A stretch of DNA of 33,817 nucleotides from NCBI RefSeq assembly GCF_021555155.1, contig NZ_JAKGBU010000061.1:1-33817 (forward strand), written 5' to 3'. Position numbers and translations under genes: made by a program. Shown piece after piece: positions 8,144 through 16,203 of the stretch. The notes below the pieces were generated by a model, which was not told the DNA's origin, did not search any database, and saw only the letters and a program-made list of their open reading frames with translations. The stretch is from Rhizobium alarense (lineage in GTDB: Bacteria > Pseudomonadota > Alphaproteobacteria > Rhizobiales > Rhizobiaceae). The stretch's first letter is position 1. Each line of letters starts with the position of its first letter.

Positions 8144-8797
8144 TCACAACCCGACGATCGGCTGGATCAGGCGGCCGATGAGGCTGTTGAAGCGCATCTT
8201 GCCCTCCAGCGCAGCAATGCAGATGCACTCCTCGCCGGGATCGACGACCGGCTGGTGCTCCACGTCCTCGTCCATCTCGGCGAGGTCGCCCGGCAGGAAC
8301 CGGCCGAACCGGTCGGTGAAGGAACCGGAGACGATATAGGTGAATTCGGTGCCGACATGGCCGTGGTCGGGAAGCGCGCGGCCTGGCCCGACCCTAAGCA
8401 TGATCACGGTGGCGTCCGGATCGTGCGGCACGCCGATGCGGCTCATGCGCATGCCGGGACCGATCCAGCGCCAGCGGCCGATGCCGCAGCCCCGCAGCGA
8501 ATCGGGAAGCCGCACACCGTCGATCTCCGCGGGTTTCTGCTCGCGGCGCGGCGGCTGCGGAATGCCCTCCTCCGCATCGATCCTGGCGAGCACATCGCTG
8601 AGCGCGCTCGGCGAAAGCTGCGTCGGCTCGGTTTGCGCCAGAATGGCGCCGCCGAGAGCCTCGAAGCCCCGGACGCGCGCATGACAGACGGGGCATGCCG
8701 CCAGATGCGCCCCGACGACGATCGCCGGCCCGGCCGCCAGCGTGCCGGCGGCATACCGCATCAGCGTCTCGTCGGTCGGGTGGTGGGAAATCGTCAT
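8144..8797 (-). CDS. chrR: ChrR-type zinc-binding anti-sigma factor with cupin domain
   Basis: A 217-residue anti-sigma factor that holds its cognate ECF sigma inactive until singlet oxygen or related stress is sensed. The N-terminal anti-sigma domain has zinc ligands H6, H31, C35 and C38, the same residue numbers as in Rhodobacter sphaeroides ChrR. The C-terminal cupin domain carries H145, H147, E151 and H181, and then C191 and C193. These are offset by four residues from the published Rhodobacter ligands, so both metal sites appear intact. The ATG overlaps the TGA of the sigma gene (ATGA), as expected for a stoichiometric sigma/anti-sigma pair. The gene immediately downstream is a decayed DUF1295 gene. 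Confidence 0.94.
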   Translation of the reverse strand: MTISHHPTDETLMRYAAGTLAAGPAIVVGAHLAACPVCHARVRGFEALGGAILAQTEPTQLSPSALSDVLARIDAEEGIPQPPRREQKPAEIDGVRLPDSLRGCGIGRWRWIGPGMRMSRIGVPHDPDATVIMLRVGPGRALPDHGHVGTEFTYIVSGSFTDRFGRFLPGDLAEMDEDVEHQPVVDPGEECICIAALEGKMRFNSLIGRLIQPIVGL

Positions 8798-9432
8798 CGT
8801 TCGTCTTCCAACAGGGCGCGCAGCCGGTTCATTGCCAGGCGCGTTCTGGATTTCACGGTGCCGAGCGGAATGCCGAGTTCCCCGGCGATCTCGCTCTGCG
8901 ACTTCTCTCCGTAATAGGAGAGCCGGATGATGGTCTGCTGCTCCGGCGAGAGCCCCGCGAGCGCATTGCGGACCCTGAGGTCCCGTTCGCCGTCGAGAAG
9001 CAGCGCCTCCACCGTCCGCATCTCCTCCTCGGGTTCGCACGGCAGGTCGGCCGGATTGCGCTGGCGTCGCAGATGATCGATGCGCAGGTTGCGGGCAATG
9101 GTGAAGACCCACGTCGTCACGCCCGCCCGCTCCGGATTGAACGACTGCGCCTTGCGCCACACCGCGAGCATGGTTTCCTGTACCAGGTCCTCGGAAACCG
9201 CCGCCGGCAGCGCGCCCCGCAGGAAGAAGGTCTTCAGGCGCGGTCCGAAATAGCGGAAGAGCGCCGCGAAGGCCGCGCGGTCCCGCTCCGCGGCAACCGC
9301 CGCGACACACCGGATCAGGTCCCCGGGCGTCGGCACCGAGGGGTTCTCGCCGTCCCTCACGATGCCCAAACGCCGGCCCGCGGGAACGGCCCAGCTCCGC
9401 TCTGCAACAAGATGCTCAGATGCCTCATTCAT
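8794..9432 (-). CDS. rpoE: ECF RNA polymerase sigma factor, RpoE/ECF11 type, cognate of ChrR
   Basis: An ECF sigma factor. The sigma-2 region contains EDLVQETMLAVWRKA, TTWVFTIARNLRIDHLRR; the sigma-4 region contains LSPEQQTIIRLSYYGEKSQ and the helix-turn-helix SEIAGELGIPLGTVKSRTR. It overlaps chrR by ATGA. The start is uncertain. The ATG at 9432 gives 212 residues, but a strong ECF promoter (TGATCC-N18-TACAAG) ends six bases before it, so transcription would begin at about the A of this ATG and the mRNA would be leaderless. A GTG at 9360 would give about 188 residues, closer to the usual length. It should transcribe itself and the neighbouring photolyase, DUF2177 and FAD oxidoreductase units. 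Confidence 0.93.
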   Translation of the reverse strand: MNEASEHLVAERSWAVPAGRRLGIVRDGENPSVPTPGDLIRCVAAVAAERDRAAFAALFRYFGPRLKTFFLRGALPAAVSEDLVQETMLAVWRKAQSFNPERAGVTTWVFTIARNLRIDHLRRQRNPADLPCEPEEEMRTVEALLLDGERDLRVRNALAGLSPEQQTIIRLSYYGEKSQSEIAGELGIPLGTVKSRTRLAMNRLRALLEDER

Positions 9433-9437
9433 GAACC

Positions 9438-9467
9438 CTTGTACGCCATCGTGCCGCCGCCGGATCA
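9438..9467 (-). promoter_or_regulatory. Autoregulatory ECF promoter of the sigma-chrR operon
   Basis: On the minus strand TGATCC (9467-9462), 18 bases, TACAAG (9443-9438). The -35 element is identical to that of DUF2177. Only GGTTC separates the -10 element from the ATG at 9432, so the transcript would be leaderless, or else the true start codon is further inside. Confidence 0.7.
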
Positions 9468-9599
9468 CGGGAGCGCATCGAAACCCGCACCGGCCGCAAA
9501 CGTTGCGACGATAGCGAAAAGCGCGGGCGCGCGCACCTGTATTTCCTGGCAGGCGATCACGGGCGCGTGGTGTCCGGCCATCCTTTCGACCATCGCTCC

Positions 9600-9762
9600 G
9601 GGGAGAGAACGGCATCCTGTCTGCCGCCACGCCCTTCAGCGCGCATGTACCGGTCTCCCGGAACAGGCTGTGCGTGTCCGCCGGAAGGAGATCGTGTAAC
9701 TCGGCGGAGATCAGGATGGTCCGGCCGAACATACCTGCGGTCAGGAGGCCGAGTTCAAGTCC
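9600..9762 (-). pseudogene. C-terminal remnant of a class III adenylate/guanylate cyclase gene
   Basis: A minus-strand open stretch reads LELGLLTAGMFGRTILISAE, then LHDLLPAD, then ETGTCALKGVAADRMPFSP. This matches the last ~45 residues of class III cyclase catalytic domains, which typically end with FGRxILxSxxxxxLLP followed by LGxxALRGVxxPxxVF. Upstream in the same frame is a stop (TGA near 9769), and nothing cyclase-like precedes it, so only a tail remains. The rest of the stretch between the sigma gene and the AT-rich island (9433-9942) shows no further gene that I can support. The similarity is from motif memory only. Confidence 0.45.
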
Positions 9763-9942
9763 GGCACGTCAAGCGGGTTCTTGTGCCCTTCGCATCAAGA
9801 TCATGCGCTAACCGCGCTGGACATCGGCGCGGCATAGTGAAAGAATCACCAGCAGCCATAATCTCCACTGGCAAAAAATGTACCCTCGCCGTGTATCGCG
9901 GCGGGGGCGTCTTTTTGTCTTCGGGGCATTGGAGATGGAAAT

Positions 9943-10926
9943 TCAATGAGCTTTAACAGTTTTTGAAGCTTTCGCCTTATCGAGGACAGCTGTCTTAGTC
10001 TCCTCATCGTCAAATAGACAATTCTCTAGGCCCTTCGCTCCGGTGAAATCGCAGTCTAATATGCCGATAGCCATCCGGAAGTCTGCATTCTTAAAATTCG
10101 CGTCGGCAAATGTCGCTCCTTCTAAATCTGCGTTGTAAAAAGGCGGAAAATGTGTCTGCACGTGGGAAAGCCCATCAGCGTCGTCCTGCCAAGTCCATAG
10201 ATCCTCGGGGTGCTCTTGGGTCCACTCCAAATGAGCGCCTTTGAACACTGCTTTCACCAGTTTAGCGTACCTGAAGCTACAATCTTTTAAGAGGGCCACC
10301 ACGTAAGTACCGCCAAACACGTCTAACGGATTGCACTTGGAGAAAACTACGCAGCGGCAATCGACAAAGCTGAAATCTACAGCCTCCAATCTCATCTCTG
10401 ATCGGCTACCGGTTCCCCAGTCACCTGCGTAGAACAATGCCCCGCTAATGTTCTCGATATCCTGATCTGAGAAAGAAAAATTGGACAAGGTGATACCAGA
10501 GAAGTCAATTTTGGTTGCACCCAGCCTGTTCATGCGGCGGACAGCACCGGCAATTCGCAGCTTTCCCTCCTCGGTATCCCACTTCTTGAAATCGTCAATG
10601 ATCTCCTGTTGCCGCTGGCGGTCATTTCGGCGCTCAAGTCTGCGAACAAAAAATGCGACGATGATACCGAATATCAGGACATCAAACAGCATCCCAATAA
10701 ACTCGATGAACGCGCCTGGAAGCAGGTCATCGCGCCAACTCGGGACCAAAGCATAGATGATGGCAACGATAACAACGCCGACGAGGAGGACACACGCAGA
10801 ATAGACAATTACCGGCTCAGCAAGCGACACTCTTGCAATAGAACTAACGACTTTTCGTGCACGCCGCGCTCGTGAAGAAATCATTCGCGTCATTTTCATT
10901 GAACATCCCAACGTCGGTACGAACAT
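9943..10926 (-). CDS. Membrane-anchored pentapeptide-repeat protein
   Basis: A 327-residue protein with no assigned function. The basic N-terminus (SSRARRARK) precedes two strong transmembrane helices, about residues 38-61 (VYSACVLLVGVVIVAIIYAL) and 74-94 (IGMLFDVLIFGIIVAFFV). A charged linker (RRLERRNDRQRQQEIIDDFK) follows. The remainder is built of pentapeptide-type units with A(D/N)(L/F)xx spacing: KIDFSGITLSNFSF, EAVDFSFVDC, DCSFRYAKLVKAVFKGAHL, ADLEGATFADANFKNADF and DFTGAKGL. The ATG follows AAAGGG at normal distance. It lies 27 bases after the DUF4145 gene, in the same direction, and both are visibly poorer in GC and use more AT-ending codons than the neighbours, suggesting joint horizontal acquisition. 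Confidence 0.85.
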   Translation of the reverse strand: MFVPTLGCSMKMTRMISSRARRARKVVSSIARVSLAEPVIVYSACVLLVGVVIVAIIYALVPSWRDDLLPGAFIEFIGMLFDVLIFGIIVAFFVRRLERRNDRQRQQEIIDDFKKWDTEEGKLRIAGAVRRMNRLGATKIDFSGITLSNFSFSDQDIENISGALFYAGDWGTGSRSEMRLEAVDFSFVDCRCVVFSKCNPLDVFGGTYVVALLKDCSFRYAKLVKAVFKGAHLEWTQEHPEDLWTWQDDADGLSHVQTHFPPFYNADLEGATFADANFKNADFRMAIGILDCDFTGAKGLENCLFDDEETKTAVLDKAKASKTVKAH

Positions 10927-10953
10927 TGCTAACCCTTTGACGAACGTATCGCC

Positions 10954-11745
10954 TTAGGTTTCCGGATCCTGGGCACTGGCTACTGCGTCGGCTTCGGCAG
11001 AGAGCTTCTGTTGCGCGATCTCCGCCCTGCCTGCCGTAATTTCTGCCTGTTTCTCCGCGGCCATGGCGCGGACGGCGAGCAGACGTTGTGTACGCTTGTG
11101 GCGCGCAACGTACCAATCCTGAAAAAGCAACTCGATCAGTTCAATGAGTGTTTGCGCCTCTCCGGGATCGACATCGATGATGAGGCTGATGTCCCTTTCC
11201 ATGTGAGCGCCGATGTTGCCGACATCCCGGACGGCGTCGATCGCATCTATGGTCTCTACTTCAACGCCCTTCGGCGCCTGCCCCAAATCGACCAGCCTTC
11301 GTAGTTCTCTGATTTCTTCGATCAGCCGCGGTCTAGAGATGTCGCAAAAATCTCGGATCATGCCCTGAAGGCAGCGGCGCGCGAGGGTGGCCGACGCCTT
11401 GGGGCTTTTGTCCCGGATCAGGCAGGCCTCGTAATAGTCCTCACGGAGTGGAGCGGGAATGTAGTCGGGTTGCGCAATCGAAGCGCTATCGGGCAGGAGT
11501 CTCCAAGTCTGTCGCTCGCGGGCAATTTCCCACCAACCTCTTGAGCCAGTTTCTCCGCTTCCGAGTTTCGCCGCCAAATACAGTTCGTTGCATTCCGGAT
11601 TTACGCAGCGAATTGCGGAGCACATTAGCGCAGGATTTCGGAAACGAGCCGCGCCAACCTCAAGTCGTATCACCTCTTGATGGTGATTATCGGATGAAAC
11701 CATTTGGTGGTGTCCGCAGAACGGACAGGTCCATTGAAATGCCAT
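10954..11745 (-). CDS. Zinc-ribbon / DUF4145 domain protein
   Basis: A 263-residue protein. The N-terminus has a probable zinc ribbon with C7-PF-C10 and a second cysteine pair C47 and C52 (RCVNPEC). Residues about 98-212 fit DUF4145: PLREDYYEACLIRDKSPKAS, LARRCLQGMIRDFC, LIEEIRELRRLVDLG and the closing motif VRDVGNIGAH (histidine 181), where the family normally has a GNxxAH. The last 50 residues are charged and probably helical (coiled coil). DUF4145 is frequently found near restriction-modification and other defence genes. This gene is the first of a two-gene AT-richer unit whose other member is a membrane pentapeptide-repeat protein. Function unknown. Confidence 0.8.
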   Translation of the reverse strand: MAFQWTCPFCGHHQMVSSDNHHQEVIRLEVGAARFRNPALMCSAIRCVNPECNELYLAAKLGSGETGSRGWWEIARERQTWRLLPDSASIAQPDYIPAPLREDYYEACLIRDKSPKASATLARRCLQGMIRDFCDISRPRLIEEIRELRRLVDLGQAPKGVEVETIDAIDAVRDVGNIGAHMERDISLIIDVDPGEAQTLIELIELLFQDWYVARHKRTQRLLAVRAMAAEKQAEITAGRAEIAQQKLSAEADAVASAQDPET

Positions 11746-11761
11746 CGATTAATCAGGCCCC

Positions 11762-11851
11762 CATGTTGCATTTCATGTTGCACGGATTTGCCAAGTGTGG
11801 CTGGCACCCACTGAAAATCAAGGGAAATCAGTTGCAACACGATGCAACATG
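11762..11851. repeat. Repeated CATGTTGCA elements between island and tRNA-Phe
   Basis: CATGTTGCA occurs at 11762-11770 and again at 11774-11782 (12-base period). Its exact reverse complement TGCAACATG is at 11843-11851, and a related palindrome GTTGCAAC is at 11831-11838. The set lies just upstream of the DUF4145 gene and 60-150 bases from the 3' end of tRNA-Phe. It could be an operator, or protein-binding sites left by an integrated element; nothing in the sequence decides which. Confidence 0.55.
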
Positions 11852-11912
11852 CAATGCTGGACGCAATCGCATCGGGCAAGGGATAAGTAGTTGATTGTGC
11901 TTCTTAAATGAA

Positions 11913-11988
11913 TGGTGCCCGGAGGCGGATTTGAACCACCGACACGCGGATTTTCAATCCGCTGCTCTACCAACTGAGCTATCCGGGC
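11913..11988 (-). tRNA. tRNA-Phe (anticodon GAA)
   Basis: A complete 76-base cloverleaf including encoded CCA. The acceptor stem GCCCGGA pairs with TCCGGGC, the D-loop contains AGCTCAGTTGGTAGAGC, the anticodon stem-loop GGATTGAAAATCC presents GAA, and the T-arm contains GGTTCAAATCC. Its 3' end faces the AT-rich two-gene island at 9943-11745, which makes it a plausible integration target. No duplicated tRNA 3' end was found at the other side. Confidence 0.97.
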
Positions 11989-12159
11989 ATCCGGTGGATT
12001 TCGCGGGCGAAATCCCGTTGGGGCGTGTTCGCCCCGGAAGCGAGCGGGGTTATAGCATCTTGCGAGAATGTGTCCAGCCCCAAGCCACATCTTTTCAAAG
12101 GAAAAATGGCATTGGGTCAAGCTGCGGAAAAGATTGACCTTTCTTCCCGCCGCAGACGG

Positions 12160-12366
12160 TCATTCATCGTCGTCGGGCTTCGTCTCGTCGTCGGCGACGG
12201 GGATCGCATAGGCGCCGGAAAGCCAGCGGTTCAAATCGACGTCGCGGCAGCGCGACGAGCAGAACGGATAGTGCTCGCGGACCGACGGCCGGCCGCATTC
12301 CGGGCAGGGGCGCGCCTTGCGCAGCGGCTCGACCCTGGCGGCGGGTCGTTCGCCTTCGCCCGGCAT
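12160..12366 (-). CDS. yacG: YacG-type zinc-binding DNA gyrase inhibitor
   Basis: A 68-residue protein with the YacG zinc motif CPECGRP followed by [19 protein letters not shown]. In E. coli YacG inhibits DNA gyrase through GyrB. The acidic tail ([12 protein letters not shown]) is also typical. It begins three bases after the maf stop, so the two are co-transcribed and probably coupled. The order infA-maf-yacG-tRNA-Phe is conserved in rhizobia. Confidence 0.93.
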   Translation of the reverse strand: MPGEGERPAARVEPLRKARPCPECGRPSVREHYPFCSSRCRDVDLNRWLSGAYAIPVADDETKPDDDE

Positions 12367-12369
12367 CGC

Positions 12370-12990
12370 TCAGCCCTCCGTCCAGCGGTAATGCACGTCG
12401 AACCCCTCGCCCGTCAGCAGCGCCAGCGTCTCGTAGAGCGGCAGGCCGACGACATTCGTGTAGGAGCCGACGAGCTTGACGACGAAGCTGCCGGCAATGC
12501 CCTGGATGCCGTAGCCGCCGGCCTTGCCGCGCCACTGGCCGGAGGCGAGATAGCTTTCGATGTCGAGGCCGGAGAGCCGCTTGAAGCGGACCTTGGTGTC
12601 GACGACGCGCTGGCGAAGCGTGCGGTCCGGGGTGATCAGGCAGACGCCGGTGAAGACCCGGTGGCTGCGGCCGGAAAGCAGGTGCAGCGCGCTCGAGGCC
12701 TCGTCGACCATCTCGGTCTTCGGCAGGATGCGCCGCCCGACGGCCACCACCGTGTCGGCGGCGAGGATGTAGCTGTCGACATGGGCGGGATCGCCCTTGA
12801 TCTCGGCGAGCGCCGCCTGCGCCTTGGCCGTCGAGAGCCGGCGGGCGAGCGAGCGCGGATGCTCCGACTTCTTCGGCGTCTCGTCGATGTCCATCGGCAT
12901 CAGCCGCGCGGGGTCGATGCCCGCCTGGGCGAGCAGGTCGACGCGACGCGGCGAACCGGAAGCAAGGATGAGCTTGTGGCCGAGTGCCAT
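12370..12990 (-). CDS. Maf-like nucleoside triphosphate pyrophosphatase
   Basis: A 206-residue Maf/YhdE-type house-cleaning pyrophosphatase that hydrolyses non-canonical or excess nucleotides (dTTP/UTP or modified bases) to monophosphates. It has the N-terminal [18 protein letters not shown] motif, the [18 protein letters not shown] segment with the catalytic aspartate, [11 protein letters not shown], and the C-terminal [10 protein letters not shown] followed by [11 protein letters not shown]. Length is normal. It sits 31 bases after infA and 3 bases before yacG. The substrate subgroup (YhdE or YceF) was not resolved. Confidence 0.94.
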   Translation of the reverse strand: MALGHKLILASGSPRRVDLLAQAGIDPARLMPMDIDETPKKSEHPRSLARRLSTAKAQAALAEIKGDPAHVDSYILAADTVVAVGRRILPKTEMVDEASSALHLLSGRSHRVFTGVCLITPDRTLRQRVVDTKVRFKRLSGLDIESYLASGQWRGKAGGYGIQGIAGSFVVKLVGSYTNVVGLPLYETLALLTGEGFDVHYRWTEG

Positions 12991-13021
12991 GGAACCTCGA
13001 TAAGCCGGCTGCGGGCGCGGG

Positions 13022-13240
13022 CTACTTGAAGCGGTAGGTGATGCGACCCTTGGTCAGGTCGTAGGGCGTCATCTCGACGAGAACCTTGTCGCCGGCGAGA
13101 ACGCGGATGCGGTTCTTGCGCATGCGGCCCGCCGTGTGCGCGATGATCTCGTGTTCGTTCTCGAGCTTCACCCGGAAGGTGGCATTCGGCAGCAGTTCCG
13201 TCACGATGCCCGGAAATTCTAGGACTTCTTCTTTAGCCAT
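13022..13240 (-). CDS. infA: Translation initiation factor IF-1
   Basis: A 72-residue OB-fold protein starting [19 protein letters not shown] and ending [14 protein letters not shown], which is the canonical bacterial IF-1 pattern and length. IF-1 blocks the ribosomal A site during initiation. It is followed closely by maf and yacG. The 150 bases upstream, before the phosphatase gene, show no gene. Confidence 0.98.
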   Translation of the reverse strand: MAKEEVLEFPGIVTELLPNATFRVKLENEHEIIAHTAGRMRKNRIRVLAGDKVLVEMTPYDLTKGRITYRFK

Positions 13241-13392
13241 CTGAAAGCGATGTTCCTGTGTTGGAGAGGGCAGGCGGAATGCCCGCCGGAAAAATTCGCC
13301 GGAAACTACACAATCGCCGGTCCTTTGTGAACACCGTCGGTCCCGCTTTCTGCAATTGGCCGGACGGTGGCGGCAAAGCGGCCGTTCCGGCG

Positions 13393-13857
13393 CTAGCGCG
13401 GCGCCAGCAGACGCCGCTCGATCAGACCCTTCAGGTGCTCGCGCACCTCGCGATAGGCCGACAGGATCTGGTCGCGCGTACCGGTCGCGGCGGTCGGGTC
13501 CGGCGTCGGCCAGTAGATGACGTCGACGGCATTGGCGCGCGTCAGTTCGAGGGCCGCGTGATGCGCCTCGGGCGCCAGCGTGACGATCAGGTCGAAATAG
13601 TCGTCCTCCAGTTCGTCCAGCGAATGCGGCCCGTGCCGGCCGAGCGTCAGCCCGACCTCGGCGAGCACCGCGTCGACGAAGGGATCACGCTCGCCGGGCC
13701 GCACGCCGGCGGAGGCGACATAGGTGCCGGCCGGCAGCAGGCTGCGCGCGATTACCTCGGCCATCGGCGAGCGTACGGCATTCATGCGGCACATGAAGAG
13801 GATGGAGCCCGGCAGCCGCCGCTCGGGTGTCGTCTCGCCGGGCGCGGGGCTCGCCAT
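13393..13857 (-). CDS. Low-molecular-weight protein-tyrosine-phosphatase-like protein
   Basis: A 154-residue protein of the LMW-PTP/arsenate-reductase fold. The catalytic loop C-x5-R-S is present as C23-RMNAV-R29-S30 after the strand SILFM. The later aspartate of the general-acid loop is likely in YWPTPDPT. It follows the UPF0262 gene by five bases. Arsenate reductase (ArsC of the thioredoxin type) is a possible alternative label, but no further conserved redox cysteines are seen, which favours a phosphatase. The physiological substrate is unknown. Confidence 0.85.
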   Translation of the reverse strand: MASPAPGETTPERRLPGSILFMCRMNAVRSPMAEVIARSLLPAGTYVASAGVRPGERDPFVDAVLAEVGLTLGRHGPHSLDELEDDYFDLIVTLAPEAHHAALELTRANAVDVIYWPTPDPTAATGTRDQILSAYREVREHLKGLIERRLLAPR

Positions 13858-13862
13858 GCCCG

Positions 13863-14339
13863 CTAGCCCCGCCAGTAGAGCACGCAGACGAGCGTGAAGA
13901 GGCGCCGGGCCGTGTCGAAGTCGAGCTTGATCTTGCCGCCCAGCCTGTCCATCAGCGTCTGCGAGCCCTCGTTGTGGATGCCGCGCCGGCCCATGTCGAT
14001 CGCCTCGATCTGGCTCGGCGTCGCGGAGCGGATCGCCTGGTAATAGCTCTCGCAGATGAGGAAATAATCCTTGACGATGCGCCGGAACGGCGTCAGCGAC
14101 AGGATGTGGGTCGCCACGTCCTCGCCGCTCTCGCTGCGGATCGCAAAGATCAGCCTGGAATCGAGCAGGGAGAGATGCAGGCGATAGGGACCGCCCGGAT
14201 GGCCGAGCGGCTCGAAGCTGTTTTCCTCGATGAGGTCGAAGATCGCCACCGCCCGCTCGTGCTCGACGTCCGGCGTGGCCCGTCCGATCGTTTCGTCCAG
14301 GACCACATCCGAGAGGCGATAGCGGGATTTCGACGACAT
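13863..14339 (-). CDS. UPF0262 family protein
   Basis: A protein of 158 residues when started at the ATG at 14337-14339, which is the usual UPF0262 length. The start is preceded by GAGG five bases upstream. Diagnostic segments are [39 protein letters not shown] and [16 protein letters not shown]. An in-frame ATG at 14360 would overlap hisD. The function of the family is unknown; it lies between hisD and the phosphatase gene in many rhizobia. Confidence 0.92.
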   Translation of the reverse strand: MSSKSRYRLSDVVLDETIGRATPDVEHERAVAIFDLIEENSFEPLGHPGGPYRLHLSLLDSRLIFAIRSESGEDVATHILSLTPFRRIVKDYFLICESYYQAIRSATPSQIEAIDMGRRGIHNEGSQTLMDRLGGKIKLDFDTARRLFTLVCVLYWRG

Positions 14340-14346
14340 CGACGCC

Positions 14347-15645
14347 TCATCCCCCCGCATTGAGGCGGATCGACACGGACCGCGCGTGGGCGCCGAGGCC
14401 CTCGGCCTTCGCCAGCGTGACGGCAGCCGGCCCCAGCGCGTTCAGCTGTTCGGCGCCGAGCCGGAGGATCGAGGTGCGTTTCATGTAGTCGAGCACCGAG
14501 AGACCGGACGAAAAGCGCGCCGAGCGCGCGGTCGGCAGCACGTGGTTGGAGCCGCCGACATAGTCGCCGATCACCTCTGGCGTGTGGCGCCCGACGAAGA
14601 TGGCGCCGGCATTGCGGATCCTCGAGACCAGGTGCTCCGGATCGGCCGTCGCGATCTCGACATGCTCGGCGGCGATGCGGTTGGCCAGCGGCACGGCGTC
14701 TTCCAGACTTTCGACGAGAATGACGGCGCCGAAATCCCGCCAGCTGTCCGCCGCCGTCCCGGATCGCTCCAGCGTCCGGAGCTGCCGCTCGACCGCAGCC
14801 TCCACGGCATCGGCGAGCGCCGCGCTGTCGGTGATCAGGATCGCCTGCGCACCCCTGTCGTGTTCGGCCTGGGCGAGCAGGTCGGCGGCGAGCCAGTCCG
14901 GATCGTTCTCCGCGTCCGCGATGACCAGCACCTCGGAGGGGCCGGCGATCATGTCGATGCCGACCGTGCCGAAGACCTGGCGCTTCGCCGCAGCGACGAA
15001 GGCGTTGCCCGGGCCAGTGATCTTCGCCACCGGCTCGATCGTCTGCGTGCCGTAGGCGAGCGCGGCCACCGCCTGCGCCCCGCCGATGCGGTAGATCTCG
15101 TCGACGCCGGCGATGCGCGCCGCCGCGAGCACCGCGGGATTGATCGTCCCCGCGCGGGCGGGCACGACCATGACGACCCGCGGCACGCCGGCGACCTTGG
15201 CCGGAATCGCGTTCATCAGCACGGAACTCGGATAGCTCGCCGTGCCGCCCGGAACGTAGAGGCCAACCGCGTCGATCGCCGTCCAGCGGGAGCCGAGGCC
15301 GACGCCGATCTCGTCCTCGTAGAGGTCGTCCTTGGGAAGCTGCCGGCGGTGGTGCTTTTCGATGCGCCGTGCGGCGAGTTCGAGCGCGGCGATCACGGTC
15401 GGATCGACCTCGGACCGGGCGGCGTCGAGCTCGTCGGCGCCCACGCGCATCGGGGTCGTCGCAAAATCGAGGCCGTCGAAGCGCCGCGAATAGTCCGCAA
15501 GCGCGGCATCGCCGCGGGCGCGCACGTCGTCGATGATCGCTCGCGCGGCGGCGTTCACGTCCTCGGACACCTCGCGCTTGGTGGTGAGGAAGGCCGCGAA
15601 ACGCGTTTCGAAGTCGCTGTCGCGCCGGTCGAGCCTGATTGCCAC
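14347..15645 (-). CDS. hisD: Histidinol dehydrogenase
   Basis: A 432-residue zinc enzyme catalysing the last two oxidation steps of histidine biosynthesis (L-histidinol to L-histidine with two NAD+). Metal and catalytic residues are at the expected places: Q259 and H262 in [13 protein letters not shown]327-H328 in AAEHVEI, D361 and H368 in [13 protein letters not shown], and H420 near the C-terminus. The nucleotide-binding segment [14 protein letters not shown] is intact. The gene is separated from other his genes, as is common in rhizobia. It lies seven bases before UPF0262 and 41 bases after DUF2948. Confidence 0.98.
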   Translation of the reverse strand: MAIRLDRRDSDFETRFAAFLTTKREVSEDVNAAARAIIDDVRARGDAALADYSRRFDGLDFATTPMRVGADELDAARSEVDPTVIAALELAARRIEKHHRRQLPKDDLYEDEIGVGLGSRWTAIDAVGLYVPGGTASYPSSVLMNAIPAKVAGVPRVVMVVPARAGTINPAVLAAARIAGVDEIYRIGGAQAVAALAYGTQTIEPVAKITGPGNAFVAAAKRQVFGTVGIDMIAGPSEVLVIADAENDPDWLAADLLAQAEHDRGAQAILITDSAALADAVEAAVERQLRTLERSGTAADSWRDFGAVILVESLEDAVPLANRIAAEHVEIATADPEHLVSRIRNAGAIFVGRHTPEVIGDYVGGSNHVLPTARSARFSSGLSVLDYMKRTSILRLGAEQLNALGPAAVTLAKAEGLGAHARSVSIRLNAGG

Positions 15646-15686
15646 GTCACGTCATCCCTGTGGAGGCCGGCAAGGCCGGCCCGTCG

Positions 15687-16124
15687 TCAATCCGCCGGAT
15701 GGCGGGGTTTCAAGGTGGTTTCCCACGCTCCGCCCGTATCCGCAAGCTGACTTTCGACGCATTCCACATCGAGCGCGATCCCGGCGTCGCCGGCCATGAC
15801 GATCTCGACCGTCCCGTCCGGCCCCTCGCCCTTCGGCGCGAAGCGGAGGGCGAGCAGCGCCAGCACGCCGTCGCGGTCCTTGCGGTCGATGCCGATCGAG
15901 CGCACGGCATTCACCCGCTTGAACGCGATGACGGAGCGGCGGCGCTCGAAGCCCTTGCCGCGGCGGTCGGCCTTTTCCCACACGAAGCGGTTCACCGCGA
16001 GCGAGAACACGCCGTGGCGCGCGTCGAAGGAGAGGTCGGCGATCTTGCAGACGGCGTCCTGGACATGCGCCGAAATGACGGCGAGGTCGTCCGCGTCGAG
16101 CGCCATGAGCTTCAGGCTGTCCAT
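15687..16124 (-). CDS. DUF2948 family protein
   Basis: A 145-residue protein starting MDSLKLMALDADDLAVISAH, which identifies DUF2948. Further family segments are ARHGVFSLAVNRFVWEK and a basic RRGKGFERRRSVIAF followed by VNAVRSIGID. The ATG is preceded by AAGGA. The function is unknown. Its position between murA and hisD is conserved in Rhizobiales. Confidence 0.9.
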   Translation of the reverse strand: MDSLKLMALDADDLAVISAHVQDAVCKIADLSFDARHGVFSLAVNRFVWEKADRRGKGFERRRSVIAFKRVNAVRSIGIDRKDRDGVLALLALRFAPKGEGPDGTVEIVMAGDAGIALDVECVESQLADTGGAWETTLKPRHPAD

Positions 16125-16203
16125 TCTCGTCCTTTCCGTCGGCTGATGATGGACAGGAGATAGGACGATGCCGGCCCGCATGCAACAGCCGCCGTCGCGC
16201 CGG

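Noticed and set aside
8144-9310. Fusion of the sigma and ChrR frames into one 388-codon protein
   Set aside because: The upstream half is an out-of-frame reading of the sigma gene; the two genes overlap by ATGA in different frames.
9768-9942. Copy of the tRNA-Phe 3' end as the second attachment site of the island
   Set aside because: I looked for GGTGCCCGGA-like sequence on the far side; only a six-base GTGCCC match was seen, which is not meaningful.
11670-11879. Possible integrase or phage remnant next to tRNA-Phe on the minus strand
   Set aside because: The short translation has no recombinase catalytic residues (R-H-x-x-H-x-Y) and contains the CATGTTGCA repeats; kept only as repeat observation.
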